A DNA stretch of 64,000 nt from JAUXFS01 sp963772635 (GCA_963772635.1 CAVYYK010000017.1:1-64000); one strand, 5' to 3'; positions 1-8,878 are shown, counted from the stretch's first letter. Program-made: numbers and translations. The notes: generated by a model not told the origin, from the letters alone.

Positions 1-418
1 CCGACCCCGACGCCCCTTGGCCAGCAAGGGGAGGTGTGACCCGCTGCCGACTAAGGCTGGCCTTGGACATCGTTGCTCGCTCGAGTCCGCTGTCGTAGAT
101 TGCCGACGTACCTGGAGCGGAGGCGCTTCGACGCAATTAGCCAGAGACGGAAATGAACGGAAGGTGGCAGAGGCTACTCTCGATCCTCAGCCCTCTAGCG
201 TGTGAGGAAAAGCACTTTGTACGATGCACGACCTCGCTTAACTTCGCACCCGCCCGTGCGGTAGGGAAATGTTGGTTAATGGTGAGCGAGCCCGCATCGG
301 ACGGCCCGAACCGTCACCGTGCAGCAGTCGCCAAGACAGCGCATTTGTGTCCGTCCCATTGTCGCCATGACTCGCTGCTCTGGTTTGTAACCGAGAACCT
401 GTCGGAGGGAGAACGCCA
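1..418. other. Region upstream of the first gene with no supported gene
   Basis: Short overlapping open frames exist here, but none has a good ribosome-binding site or recognisable protein features. The only functional element I can support is the purine-rich GGAGGGAG at about 403-410, which serves the gene starting at 419. Confidence 0.5.
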
Positions 419-1454
419 ATGCTGATGAGGCACGAAACGCAGCTATCCGTCCTGCATCAGAACCTGAAGGAGATCAGCGATGGGATCGGCCAGATCGAAT
501 ATCCCGTCGCGCAGCTCGATCAGCTGCTCAAGGATCTGGAGGATGCGCTGGAGCTCCCCGGAAAGATAAACAGCGACCTGAAGTTCATCCGCGAGAACTC
601 TGGTCGTGCTCGAGGACCTGGCCGAGGCTGTCGAATGGATGCCCGAGATCGGCGGCGCAGCGAAAGGCGTGGCAACGGTGCTGAAGCCTCTGGTCAAGAG
701 CCCGCCACCCGCGGGTGCCATTGGCGAAATGCGCGCGACGCTCGACGACGTCGATACCGTGCTCAAGCCTGTCCGCAACGACCTCAAGAAGATCAAGACG
801 CCTGTCGACAAGACCAAGGGCGCGATTGACAAGGTGCACGGTAAGGTCAATCTCGTTCTCGTCGGCGTCGAGGACCTGATGAAGCGCTACGGCAACCAGC
901 CCCCCCCAGGAGTTGAGGACTGCGCCCGGCAGCTCAACGCTGGTATCGCTGAAATCGCCGAAGTCTTCGACGATGCCAAGGACGACGTCGTGCGCAAAAT
1001 GCAGGGCTTTCTCACGGCACTTGGCGCCGTGGAATCCGAGTTCCACCGGATCGAGGGCTACATCCACACCATCCAGGGCATCATCGACCACCTGAACAGC
1101 TCAGCCTACAGGAACGCGATCGCCGAACTGGACAAGCTCGAGAACAAGGCCAAACACATGGCCAAATGGATCTTCAAGAAGATCATGAGCACCTTGGGGA
1201 TCAACCTCGTCAAGCTCGAGCGGTTCCTCAACAACATCGAGGGCCGGATCGACGCCTTCGTGCATCAGGCGATCGACACTGTGCTCCAGCGAATGAAATC
1301 TGCGCTCGCCAGCCAGGTCGAGCGGATCCCCGGAGTCGACGGCTTAGAAGCCGACGTCGCCAAAATCGAAGCGGCGCTCGACCAGGCCCGCACCAAATTC
1401 GACGACATGCTAGGCAGCGAGTGCGCCAAGGTCCTCGGCGCCGCCGAGGCGTAG
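419..1454 (+). CDS. Hypothetical helical coiled-coil protein, frame broken near 599
   Basis: No family is recognised. The ATG at 419 follows a strong GGAGGGAG ribosome-binding site. The first ~60 codons read in one frame, then the same type of sequence continues in the next frame from about 600 to the stop at 1454. Removing one T near 599 joins IREN to LVVLEDLAEAVEW and gives about 344 residues. The product is almost all charged amphipathic helix with repeated Leu/Val spacing, like long coiled-coil or apolipoprotein-type rods. There is no signal peptide or membrane segment. It stands alone with no operon partner. Translation of only the second frame (from GTG 606, 282 aa) is the alternative, but the ribosome site and matching style favour the longer product. 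Confidence 0.6.
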
Positions 1455-1606
1455 CGGCGCCGGCCAGCCGCAGGCGAGTCTAGTCGCCCGCTCCGCTGTG
1501 CGCCGGTCCCGCGGGCCGAGGCGATGACGTTATGCGCCGCCGCTTCTTTCCCTGCTTCACCATGGCGCCAATGTAGAAGATGTTCGTGGGCGCCCTGTTA
1601 GGACGC

Positions 1607-1682
1607 GTAGGTTCCGGGGACATGTTATCGATCTCGCGTAGGTTCCGGGGACATAGGTTCCGGGGACATGTTATCGATCTCG
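1607..1682. repeat. REP-type repeat array downstream of rayT (three units)
   Basis: Three copies of TAGGTTCCGGGGACA start at about 1608, 1639 and 1654. The first and third continue into the same tail, TGTTATCGATCTCG. The rayT stop codon lies inside the third copy, so gene and repeat are physically joined. The core is the reverse complement of the core on the other side of the gene, the arrangement expected of a RAYT transposase and its cognate REP sequences. Confidence 0.8.
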
Positions 1683-2354
1683 CGGCTCCCTTGGCGTTTT
1701 GCGGGGCTTGGGGCCGGGTTTGCGGGGGCGGAGGGTGCGGCCGAGGCTGGCCTCCAGCCGTTCGACGAAGGCGTCGTCGCCGAGGGGGCGGCCGGTGCGC
1801 TGGTGGCGACGGAGGATGTCGACCTCGTCCTCGTCGGCGGGCAGCGAGAGCAAGGCGCGCCAGTCGCCGACCCTTTCGAGCAGCGGCGCCGCCGTCACCA
1901 AGTCGTCGTCGCCGCCGGCGAGATGGGCGCGGGCGCTGCTCCACGGCCAGCCCTCGGGGGTATCGGTCAAGCGGGCCCGCACCGGGTTGAGTTCGATGTA
2001 GCGGGCGGCGGCGAGCAGATGGTCGCCGTCGAGGGGAAACGACGCGAACCGGCCCTGCCACAGAAAGCCGCGCCAGCCCTCGCGGAAGTTGACATGGCGG
2101 GCGTAGCGCCGATGGGCCTCGCCGATGCCGCGGCGCAGGCCCTCGGCGGTCTCCGGCGTGGCGATCAGATGGACATGGTTGGGCATCAGGCAATAGGCCC
2201 AGATCTCGACGCCCGAGCGCACGCACCATTCCGCCATCAGCGCCCGGTAGAGGCGGTAGTCGTCGTCGGTGAAGAACGTCCGTTGCCGCCGGTTGCCCCG
2301 CTGGGTGACGTGATGGGGGACGCCGGGAGCGACGACGCGTGCCAGTCGTGCCAT
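1671..2354 (-). CDS. rayT: REP-associated tyrosine transposase (RAYT, Y1_Tnp family)
   Basis: This is a 227-residue HUH-type single-strand DNA transposase of the class that moves or maintains REP elements. The start is taken at MARLARVVAPGVPHH, the usual family beginning, rather than an in-frame codon 36 bases upstream. The metal-binding HUH motif is visible as PNHVHLIA, and the catalytic tyrosine lies in AARYIELNPVRARL. The C-terminal tail is basic and proline-rich (RPRKPGPKPRKTPRE), probably a DNA contact. The gene is flanked on both sides by repeat units with the GTTCCGGGGACA core, and it reads through without a break. RAYTs are usually domesticated single-copy genes, so activity is an inference. 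Confidence 0.9.
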   Translation of the reverse strand: MARLARVVAPGVPHHVTQRGNRRQRTFFTDDDYRLYRALMAEWCVRSGVEIWAYCLMPNHVHLIATPETAEGLRRGIGEAHRRYARHVNFREGWRGFLWQGRFASFPLDGDHLLAAARYIELNPVRARLTDTPEGWPWSSARAHLAGGDDDLVTAAPLLERVGDWRALLSLPADEDEVDILRRHQRTGRPLGDDAFVERLEASLGRTLRPRKPGPKPRKTPREPRDR

Positions 2355-2363
2355 GGGCGTCGA

Positions 2364-2473
2364 TTTACCGGTGTACCGGGCGAATGTCAATTCAGTAAAG
2401 TGTCCCCGGAACCTAGCGTTTACCGGTGTACCGGGCGAATGTCAATTCAGTAAAGTGTCCCCGGAACCTAGCG
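2364..2473. repeat. Perfect 55-bp tandem duplication upstream of rayT
   Basis: Positions 2364-2418 and 2419-2473 are identical 55-bp units. Each starts TTTACCGGTGTACCGG and ends in TGTCCCCGGAACCTAGCG. The end is the reverse complement of the core found in the array on the other side of rayT. The unit contains a small GGTGTACC palindrome. The first unit begins 10 bases upstream of the rayT start codon, so it probably also carries the gene's promoter or leader. Confidence 0.85.
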
Positions 2474-2638
2474 CACGTCGAACGCCTTTGAAAGGCCGTA
2501 ACCGAGTCCAATGCCAACAAGGACTGCGGGTGCACCGATCAACACCGCTTTTCCGAGACCGGCGAGCAGACCAGCTTTCGCCAGTGGAGCGCCACGAGCG
2601 ACGGTCATGGGAATGCGGTATCCCTGAAGTACTGCCAT
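2468..2638 (-). CDS. Small hydrophobic protein, 56 aa
   Basis: The start MAVLQGYRIPMT is chosen because GGGAGG lies 6 bases before that ATG; a longer frame upstream has no such site. The product has a polar N-terminus, then an Ala/Gly/Leu-rich segment from about residue 22 to 50 (LAGLGKAVLIGAPAVLVGIG) that should cross or lie in the membrane, and a short charged tail. No family is recognised. Its last bases overlap the end of the REP array (2464-2473), so the repeat has inserted up to the stop codon. Confidence 0.55.
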   Translation of the reverse strand: MAVLQGYRIPMTVARGAPLAKAGLLAGLGKAVLIGAPAVLVGIGLGYGLSKAFDVR

Positions 2639-2895
2639 TGTTGCCTCCCGTGCGGCCAACTTATACCAACGATCATTGGTATTAAGCAGAGCACCGTTGC
2701 TCTCCAAGCGAGTATACCATCAATTCCACATTCGGCGTCCATGGAGGGAGGGCGTCCCTCTCGCCGCTGTGCACAGCGCCCGCGGGCTCTAAGGAGGCAT
2801 CTGACTGCCATGCGTGGGGGCCTGGCCATCGGATTTCTCGTTACAATGTCGTCGTTTTTGCTCGCGCCATACCAAGCCTGTTGCAGCGCGAGCCG

Positions 2896-2988
2896 TTAAA
2901 GAAAGGCCGCCAAGAGACCCACCTCCAAAGCCAGCAACGACACCGTGGTCAGGAAAACGGCCAACTCTGTTTTGCGATCAATGTGCAT
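2896..2988 (-). CDS. Very small single-pass membrane protein, 30 aa
   Basis: A 30-codon frame begins at ATG 2988 and ends at TAA 2896. It is preceded 7 bases upstream by a perfect GGAGG within GAGGGAGGTG. The peptide begins MHIDRKTELA, a charged cytosolic-looking head. It continues as one hydrophobic helix of about 20 residues containing LTTVSLLALEVGLLAAFL. The site, the positive-inside arrangement and the clean stop make it a credible small membrane protein, too short for ordinary gene finders. No family is recognised. Confidence 0.45.
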   Translation of the reverse strand: MHIDRKTELAVFLTTVSLLALEVGLLAAFL

Positions 2989-3188
2989 GTCAACACCTCC
3001 CTCAGTCAGGACAACGCAGGTGATCACCGAAGATCGTCGCGCGAGCAGTTCGAGATCTTTTCGTCGCCCGCGGATCAGTTGTTCTCGGTGACTGGAAAGG
3101 CTTTTAGGGGAAACGTGTAACGGGAGAATTTCCGCAAACCGGCCATTTTGTAACGGATTATTGCAGGCGAAAGAGGAGACGCATGCTG

Positions 3189-3437
3189 TTACAAAGTCGT
3201 TGGCGCGCGTCTCTGCATGATCGCTTTTACTCGGCTTGGCGGGAGCGGCAAGTGCCTCGAAATTCTATTCGGGCACGTTGGCGAGCCGACCTCGTCGAGG
3301 ACGATCCTCTCGCGGCGGTCTTTCTCCATCGCTCGACGCCGCTCGCGGTAGGCCTCGATCGCCGCCGCCGTCTTTGCGCGACGGTCGATGGCGCTGACTT
3401 CGATCTCGATCCCCTTATGCATACGGGTAAGATCCAT
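3189..3437 (-). pseudogene. fliJ-like fragment
   Basis: The reverse-strand peptide from about 3280 to 3400 contains AIDRRAKTAAAIEAYRERRR and MEKDRRERIVLDEVGS. These match the central and C-terminal parts of the FliJ encoded at 4839-5272 (AIDRRARTATAIEA, RERRRAMEEERRERTVLDEVG). Only this part is present; the FliJ N-terminus is missing and the tail diverges. It is best read as a truncated, partly deleted duplicate of fliJ. An active short gene is unlikely because no flagellar partner flanks it. Confidence 0.55.
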
Positions 3438-3717
3438 CTTGCTTCTGCGAGACGTGAATTTTCCGTTAGATACCGTCCATTAGTCCAGGTTTGGTAACCA
3501 CATATTTACCATCATAGCTTATCTGAGAGTCAGCTCCAGCCGCGGAACGGACTAGTTAGGATCGTTGAATGAAAAAGTGCAGCTTCAACTGGGGACGTTT
3601 CGGGGAACAAGTCATTTGCTCCGACATTCTCGAGTGCACGAAATAAAGCGACGAAATGCGCTGTCGCTTTGTTTTTTGCGATCGGCATCGGTGGATGTCA
3701 GGCAATTTAACAGCACG

Positions 3718-4788
3718 ATGAGCCAGGCATGGAACGACACGATGACCATGATGGGTCTTCGTGACGATGACGGGGGCCGATCCAAGTATTATGATGCGAT
3801 GATTGCGCGGTTCACGCAGCTGAGGCAGCAAGATCCCGAAAATGTCGATTCGCTGGTCGGCCTGGTCCGGTATCTGCGTTATGCCGGACGGACGGGCGAG
3901 GCGATCGACGTGTTGGAGTCGGAACGCGCGACATTCGCGGACAATCCCCAATACCTGACGGAGCTCGGCGCGGCCTATCTCGCCGAGGGCCGAACGTCCG
4001 AATCGAAGAAGCCTCTCGAGAAATCTCTCAGGATCAGCCCGAATTACTGGCGAACCTATGCCGCGCTCGGCATCGCCGACGATTTCCTGCAAGAGTATGA
4101 CCAAGCGGCCGCCGCCCATGCGAAGGCCCTGGAATTCTGTCCCGAGTCGGCATCGATCCGCAACAATCTCGGGATTTCCGTCGCTTCGAACGGCGATATC
4201 GGGATGGCACTTACGCAGCTTTCGACGGCGCGCGACCTCGAGCCGGAAAACGCCGTTATTCGGAAAAATCTCGGACTCTTGCGGGATATCAGGTTTTCCT
4301 GCCCGGATTGCTCGGTTTACGCCTATCGTCAAATGCCGAAAGCGATTCACTCGCAGGACTGGCCCGCCGGCCGTGGGGCGGTGACGTGCAGCGCCGATCT
4401 CACCCGCGCTCGAGAGATCGTCAAGGCCCTCATGGACGCTTCGTTCGTCGATATGCGCGTCTACTTCGCGTACAATTCCGCCGTGCTTCGACCCGAAGGA
4501 GAAGAGCTTTTGGACGAATTGGCGCAAGCGATGATGTCCGACGAAATGCAGGGCGACGGTTTCGTCCTCGAAGGGCACACCGATGCGGTGGGATCGCGGC
4601 GCTACAACCAGGGACTTTCCGAACGCCGTGCCGCCGCCGTTCGGGAGTATCTGGTGAAATCCGGCGGTGTTCAGGGTTCGAGGCTGTCGACGGTCGGCTA
4701 CGGCAAGGACCGTCTTCTCGATCCCGCCAACCCGAAAAGCGGGACCAACCGCCGTGTCCGGGTTGTGCGCGTGGACGCCAAAACATAG
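3718..4788 (+). CDS. TPR-OmpA family outer-membrane protein
   Basis: The product couples tetratricopeptide-like helices to a C-terminal OmpA/MotB peptidoglycan-binding domain. The TPR part covers about residues 20-190 of this model, for example DSLVGLVRYLRYAGRTGEAI and YLTELGAAYLAEGRTSES. The OmpA part has MRVYFAYNSAVLRPEG, EGHTDAVGSRRYNQGLSERR and NRRVRVVRV, with the NxxLSxxRA and diaminopimelate-binding D/R features conserved. The frame is open from a TTG at 3565. A lipobox-like segment (ALFFAIGIGGCQA) is encoded just upstream in the next frame at about 3660-3704 and would join after removal of one base near 3709. The mature protein is therefore probably an outer-membrane lipoprotein whose true start is not resolved. 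ATG 3718 is a conservative choice. Confidence 0.7.
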   Translation: MSQAWNDTMTMMGLRDDDGGRSKYYDAMIARFTQLRQQDPENVDSLVGLVRYLRYAGRTGEAIDVLESERATFADNPQYLTELGAAYLAEGRTSESKKPLEKSLRISPNYWRTYAALGIADDFLQEYDQAAAAHAKALEFCPESASIRNNLGISVASNGDIGMALTQLSTARDLEPENAVIRKNLGLLRDIRFSCPDCSVYAYRQMPKAIHSQDWPAGRGAVTCSADLTRAREIVKALMDASFVDMRVYFAYNSAVLRPEGEELLDELAQAMMSDEMQGDGFVLEGHTDAVGSRRYNQGLSERRAAAVREYLVKSGGVQGSRLSTVGYGKDRLLDPANPKSGTNRRVRVVRVDAKT

Positions 4789-4838
4789 CGTAATTGCGGT
4801 GGTGCGGGATCGTCCGAGCCCGGCACGGACATTACCGG

Positions 4839-5272
4839 TCAGCCTCTAAGATCGGATCGGCGGCGGTGGCCCTGGATGCCGACCTCGTCGAGGACGGTCC
4901 GTTCGCGGCGTTCCTCTTCCATCGCCCGACGCCGCTCGCGGTCGGCCTGGGCCGTCTCGAGGGTGCGGAGCGCCCGGTAGGCCTCGCCCAGCGCGTCGCG
5001 GGCGGCGGCGACGTCGGCCTCGGCGGCCTCGATCGCCGTCGCCGTCCTTGCGCGACGGTCGATGGCGGCGCGGGCATAGTCGGCGTAGGCGGTGCCGGCC
5101 TCGAGGGGATCGGTCCGCGACCGCGCCTGTTCCTCGGCGATCTCGCGCTCGAGGCGGTCCGCGCTCGCTCGTGCAGGTCCTCGGCGCGGCGGATCAGTTG
5201 GGCGAGGCGGCGGCGGTGCTCGTCGACCTGCCAGCGATGCAGCCGGATCAGCGACTGGAGGCCTTTAGCCAA
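4839..5272 (-). CDS. fliJ: Flagellar export chaperone FliJ, frame broken near 5160
   Basis: FliJ is the coiled-coil central stalk protein of the flagellar type III export ATPase. The start MAKGLQSLIRLHRWQVDEHR overlaps the end of fliI by 8 bases, the usual translational coupling. After about 37 codons the frame shifts. The expected coiled coil continues in another frame (DRLEREIAEEQARSRTDPLE ... ERRRAMEEERRERTVLDEVG) and ends at a TGA at 4839-4841. Rejoined length is about 143 aa, typical for alphaproteobacterial FliJ. The break fits either a base lost or two gained. A truncated copy of this gene lies about 1.5 kb away at 3189-3437. Confidence 0.75.
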
Positions 5273-6695
5273 CGTCGCCTTCTCGGCCGTCGTCGGGCGA
5301 AGGCTCGGTCTCGGCGGGGATGCCGAGGATCGCGGCCAGGGTCGTGTAGGTCGCCTGCAGCTCGGTCTTGTCCTCGACGGTCTGGCGCAGGAACGCCTCC
5401 AGTGCCGGCATGTAGTGGATCGCTTCGTCGATCTCGGGGTCGCTGCCGCGGCGGTAGGCGCCGAGACGGATCAGCTCGGCCATGTCCTCGTAGGTGGCCA
5501 GCAGCCGGCGGGCGCGGTCGACGACGGCGTTCTCTTGCGCCGTGTTGCAGCCGGGCATCGTCCGGGACACGCTGCGCAGGACGTTGATCGGCGGGAACCG
5601 GCCGCGCTCGGCGATCGCCCGGTCGAGAACCACGTGGCCGTCGAGGATGCCGCGGACGGCGTCGGCGATCGGCTCGTTGTGGTCGTCGCCCTCGACCAGG
5701 ACGGTGAACAGGCCGGTGATGCTGCCCTGTCCCGGCGCGCCGGGTCCGGCCCGCTCCAGAAGCCGCGGCAGCTCGGCGAACACCGACGGCGTGTAACCCT
5801 TGCTCGCCGGCGGCTCGCCGGCGGACAGGCCGATCTCGCGCTGGGCCATGGCGAACCGGGTGACGCTGTCCATCAGGCAGAGCACGTCGCGGCCCTGGTC
5901 GCGGAAGAACTCGGCCACCGCCATCATCGTGTAGGCGGCCTGGCGGCGGACCGGCGGCGGCTGGTCGGAGGTGGCGACGACGACGACGCTGCGCCCCATG
6001 CCGTCCTCGCCGAGGCTGTCCTCGATGAACTCGCGGGCCTCGCGGCCGCGCTCGCCGATCAGGCCGATGACGTTGACCTCGGCGTCGGTATGGCGCGCCA
6101 TCATCGACAGCAAGGTCGACTTGCCGACCCCGGAGCCGGAGAAGATCCCCATCCGCTGGCCGCGGCAACAGGTCAGGAAGGCGTTCATCGCCCTGACGCC
6201 GAGGTCGATCTTGCCGGCGACCCGCTGGCGGCCGTGGGCCGGCGGCGGCGCGGTGCGCAGCGGATAGCGGTCGATCCCCGCGGACAGCGGCCCACGACCG
6301 TCGATCGGTTCACCGAAGGCGCCGATCACCCGTCCGAGCCAGTGTCCGTCCGGATAGATCGCCGGATCGGCGTTGCCGACCTCGGCGCGCGATCCCAAAC
6401 CGATACCCTCGAGGGTACCGAACGGCATCAGCAGTGCCTTGCCGCCGCGGAAGCCCACCGTCTCGCACGCCACCCGGCGCCCGTCGCGGCCGACCAGCCG
6501 ACAGTGGTCGCCGACCGAGAGGCTGCCGTGCAGCCCGTCGACCTCGACCACCAGGCCGACCATCTCGCTGACCGTCCCGTAGAGTGTGCAGTGGGGAAGC
6601 CGTTCGATCTCGTTGACGATTTTGCGGGCGAGGTTCGGCAAGCGTGTTTCCCTGTCGAGGGTGAAAAACCGCCGGGTCGGCGGCGCCCCGCACAT
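5265..6695 (-). CDS. fliI: Flagellum-specific ATP synthase FliI
   Basis: FliI is the hexameric ATPase of the flagellar type III export gate, related to F1 beta subunits. The 476-residue frame is intact. Walker A is GSGVGKST at about 187-194 and Walker B is VLCLMD at about 271-276. The F1-type run SVTRFAMAQREIGLSAGEPP follows, and the arginine-finger region is near VLRSVSRTMPG. The annotated ATG lacks a clear ribosome site; an in-frame TTG about 18 codons in, behind AGGG, is an alternative start. fliI leads a pair with fliJ and diverges from ctrA over a region with several TTAA boxes, so CtrA control is likely. Confidence 0.95.
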   Translation of the reverse strand: MCGAPPTRRFFTLDRETRLPNLARKIVNEIERLPHCTLYGTVSEMVGLVVEVDGLHGSLSVGDHCRLVGRDGRRVACETVGFRGGKALLMPFGTLEGIGLGSRAEVGNADPAIYPDGHWLGRVIGAFGEPIDGRGPLSAGIDRYPLRTAPPPAHGRQRVAGKIDLGVRAMNAFLTCCRGQRMGIFSGSGVGKSTLLSMMARHTDAEVNVIGLIGERGREAREFIEDSLGEDGMGRSVVVVATSDQPPPVRRQAAYTMMAVAEFFRDQGRDVLCLMDSVTRFAMAQREIGLSAGEPPASKGYTPSVFAELPRLLERAGPGAPGQGSITGLFTVLVEGDDHNEPIADAVRGILDGHVVLDRAIAERGRFPPINVLRSVSRTMPGCNTAQENAVVDRARRLLATYEDMAELIRLGAYRRGSDPEIDEAIHYMPALEAFLRQTVEDKTELQATYTTLAAILGIPAETEPSPDDGREGDVG

Positions 6696-6824
6696 TGGCC
6701 GACGCGGCGTTAATGTGGGGTAAAGGGGCAGCCTGCCGGTGCGCAGCGGAAGCGGTGCCGATTATGGCATACCAGATGGGCGACCGATGAGTCGCTCGAA
6801 ACCAAACATATAGTAGTATACACG

Positions 6825-6924
6825 TTAAGCGAGCTTAATTGAAAATTCATGCTCTTTTTTGTTGCATAAAACCGAATCTGCTGCTACCTATTAACGAAGG
6901 TTAAGTTTGGTTAATCTACTTTAA
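6825..6924. promoter_or_regulatory. CtrA-type TTAA box array and GANTC site in the fliI/ctrA divergent promoter
   Basis: TTAA occurs at 6825 and 6835, and again at 6891, 6901, 6911 and 6921. Within each cluster the boxes repeat exactly every 10 bp, one helical turn, so they lie on one face. CtrA half-sites are TTAA pairs with a 6-7 bp spacer, so each neighbouring pair is a candidate site. A GAATC at 6874-6878 matches the GANTC target of the cell-cycle methylase CcrM. It falls between a TTGCAT (about 6863) and the TTAA run. This layout suggests CtrA autoregulation with methylation input, plus control of fliI. It is inferred from motif only. Confidence 0.7.
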
Positions 6925-6945
6925 CGAGTAATTGGGGGTTTCACG

Positions 6946-7659
6946 ATGCGTGTGCTTCTGGTCGAAGACGACTCCTCGACGGCCCAGACCATCGAGATGA
7001 TGCTCAAGTCCGAAGGTATGGTGGTCGACGCCACCGATCTCGGCGAGGACGGCCTCGAAATCGGCAAACTCTACGACTACGACATCATCATTCTCGATCT
7101 GATGCTGCCGGACATGGACGGGATGGAGGTGTTGCGCCGCCTGCGCCATTCCCGGGTCACGACCCCGGTGCTGATCCTCTCGGGGCTGTCCCAGTCCGAG
7201 AACAAGGTCAAGGGTCTCGGCAACGGCGCCGACGACTACCTGACCAAACCGTTCGACAAGAGCGAGTTGATCGCCCGCGTCCAGGCGATCATCCGCCGCT
7301 CCAAGGGGCATTCACAGTCGATCATCCACACCGGCCGGCTGGCGGTCAACCTGGCCGCCCGCACCGTCGACGTCGACGGCCGGCCGCTGCATCTGACCGG
7401 CAAGGAGTACGGCATCCTCGAGCTGTTGAGCCTGCGCAAGGGCACGACGCTGACCAAGGAGATGTTCCTCAACCATCTCTACGGCGGCATGGACGAGCCC
7501 GAGCTGAAGATCGTCGACGTGTTCATCTGCAAGCTGCGCAAGAAGCTGGCGGCCGCGACCCAGGGCGAGAGCTATATCGAGACGGTCTGGGGCCGCGGCT
7601 ACGTGCTGCGCGAACCGGTCGTCGACCACCCAATGCTGAAGGCCGTCGTCAACGGCTGA
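6946..7659 (+). CDS. ctrA: Cell-cycle response regulator CtrA
   Basis: CtrA is the OmpR/PhoB-type master regulator of cell cycle, motility and often chemotaxis in alphaproteobacteria. The 237-residue product has a receiver domain with acidic pair D8-D9, phospho-acceptor D51 (in DIIILDLMLPDMDG) and conserved K in DDYLTKPF. It is followed by a winged-helix domain with LHLTGKEYGILELLSLRKG and VWGRGYVLREP. The ATG follows GGGGG at a good distance. A strong terminator lies 34 bases after the stop. It sits next to fliI-fliJ, an order I associate with Rhodospirillales. In that order CtrA is known mostly for motility control. Confidence 0.95.
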   Translation: MRVLLVEDDSSTAQTIEMMLKSEGMVVDATDLGEDGLEIGKLYDYDIIILDLMLPDMDGMEVLRRLRHSRVTTPVLILSGLSQSENKVKGLGNGADDYLTKPFDKSELIARVQAIIRRSKGHSQSIIHTGRLAVNLAARTVDVDGRPLHLTGKEYGILELLSLRKGTTLTKEMFLNHLYGGMDEPELKIVDVFICKLRKKLAAATQGESYIETVWGRGYVLREPVVDHPMLKAVVNG

Positions 7660-7692
7660 TCGCGACCCGCACGATACCGGCCGATCCAATCG

Positions 7693-7737
7693 GGCCGGGG
7701 CCAGCGGTTGAGGAACAACCGCAGGCCCCGGCCTTTT
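7693..7737 (+). terminator. Rho-independent terminator after ctrA
   Basis: The arms GGCCGGGGCC (7693-7702) and GGCCCCGGCC (7724-7733) are perfectly complementary. Inside them GCGGTT pairs with AACCGC, and TTTT follows immediately. Confidence 0.85.
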
Positions 7738-7861
7738 GGACTTGGTCTACGAGCTTAAGGATGCCTCGTCTGCAGGTTTCCAAGATGCTCGGCGGTCGAA
7801 CGGAGCGCTCGTGAGACTTCGCTAGCACAATTACTGAAATCGAATGCGCCGAGGGTGGTAT

Positions 7862-8591
7862 CTACGCCGCGGACGCCTCGATGCGCGCGGCTCCGGGCAT
7901 CAACGCCGAGAGCCGGTATTCATCGGGTTTGCCGTCCTCGATCCGGATCGCCGTCCCCAACCGTTCGGCGAGGCGGGCGGCGTAGTAGCCATGGACCGTC
8001 CGCGCCGTCAGTTCGTCGGGTGAAGCGTCCGGACCGATCGCGGCAAGGAGGTCGTCGCCGACGCCGGCATCGCGGCCGATGGCGCTCACCTGCGCCTCCA
8101 GCCCCTGCTCGGCGCTCGGCAAAGCGAACCTCGACCCCGCCGCCTCGCGGCAGCGCGCCCGCGGCTAGAAGGACCTGACAGAGCACCAGTCGGACGGTGT
8201 CGAGCGGCCGCGGTACACGGGTATCGGCGCCGGCGCCGGTGAGCGGCCAGTCCAGTTCGACGCGTCCGCCGGCGAGCATTCCTTCCGCCAGCCCTCGGGC
8301 CTCGGCAAGACTCAGGGCGCCGTCGGCGCCTCCCGCGAATCCGAAGGCGACCCGAAAGAAGGCGAGCCGCCGGGTCACCTGACGGCCGCTCGACGCGACC
8401 AGGGCGAGCGCGCCGGCGTCATGACCATTCGCCTCGTCGAGGAACTCGACGCCGGCGTTGACCGCTCCCGCCGGCCCGACGAGATCGTGACAAAGTCGCG
8501 AACACATCAACTGGGCGATACGAAGGTCGATATCGACAGCCGGGATCACGGAACAATCGCCCTGGTCGGCGGCTCTCAGCGGTTTGTTCAT
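7862..8591 (-). CDS. chpT: ChpT-type histidine phosphotransferase, frame broken near 8120
   Basis: ChpT carries phosphate from CckA to CtrA. The dimerisation/phospho-transfer helix is visible as LMCSRLCHDLVGPAGAVNAG, with His in CHDLVGP, close to the start MNKPLRAADQGD. The degenerate ATPase-like half follows (TVRLVLCQVLLAAGALPRGG). Near 8120 the frame breaks; removal of one C before GCCGAG joins RFAE to AEQGLEAQVSAIGRD, which runs to the stop at 7862. Rejoined length is about 242 aa, normal for the family. Its position one gene after ctrA supports the assignment. An in-frame start 19 codons upstream (8648) is less likely because the family begins close to the His helix. Confidence 0.75.
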
Positions 8592-8878
8592 CAGACCCAA
8601 TCCCACCCACGTGAACGGTTTGCGCACGCATGCGATCGATGCGTGCATAAACTGACGCTAACGCTATTTTTACGGGATTTCAATGCATTTGTGTATTGAT
8701 GACGAGCTTATTTTATAATACACGCATCCATTGGTTGTAATTCGCTGAAGTCGCCACGCTCCGGACCAACCGCCTTGATCCGGCTTCGCCATGAGGACGC
8801 CGCCGACAGGGAGTCGCGATCCGAGCCCGATCGCTCCTCGGACACCGGCGAACGTAGGAACGACGGAAGCGATTGGCT

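Noticed and set aside
4794..6713. 639-codon plus-strand frame antisense to fliI-fliJ
   Set aside because: High-GC shadow; FliI on the other strand is unmistakable.
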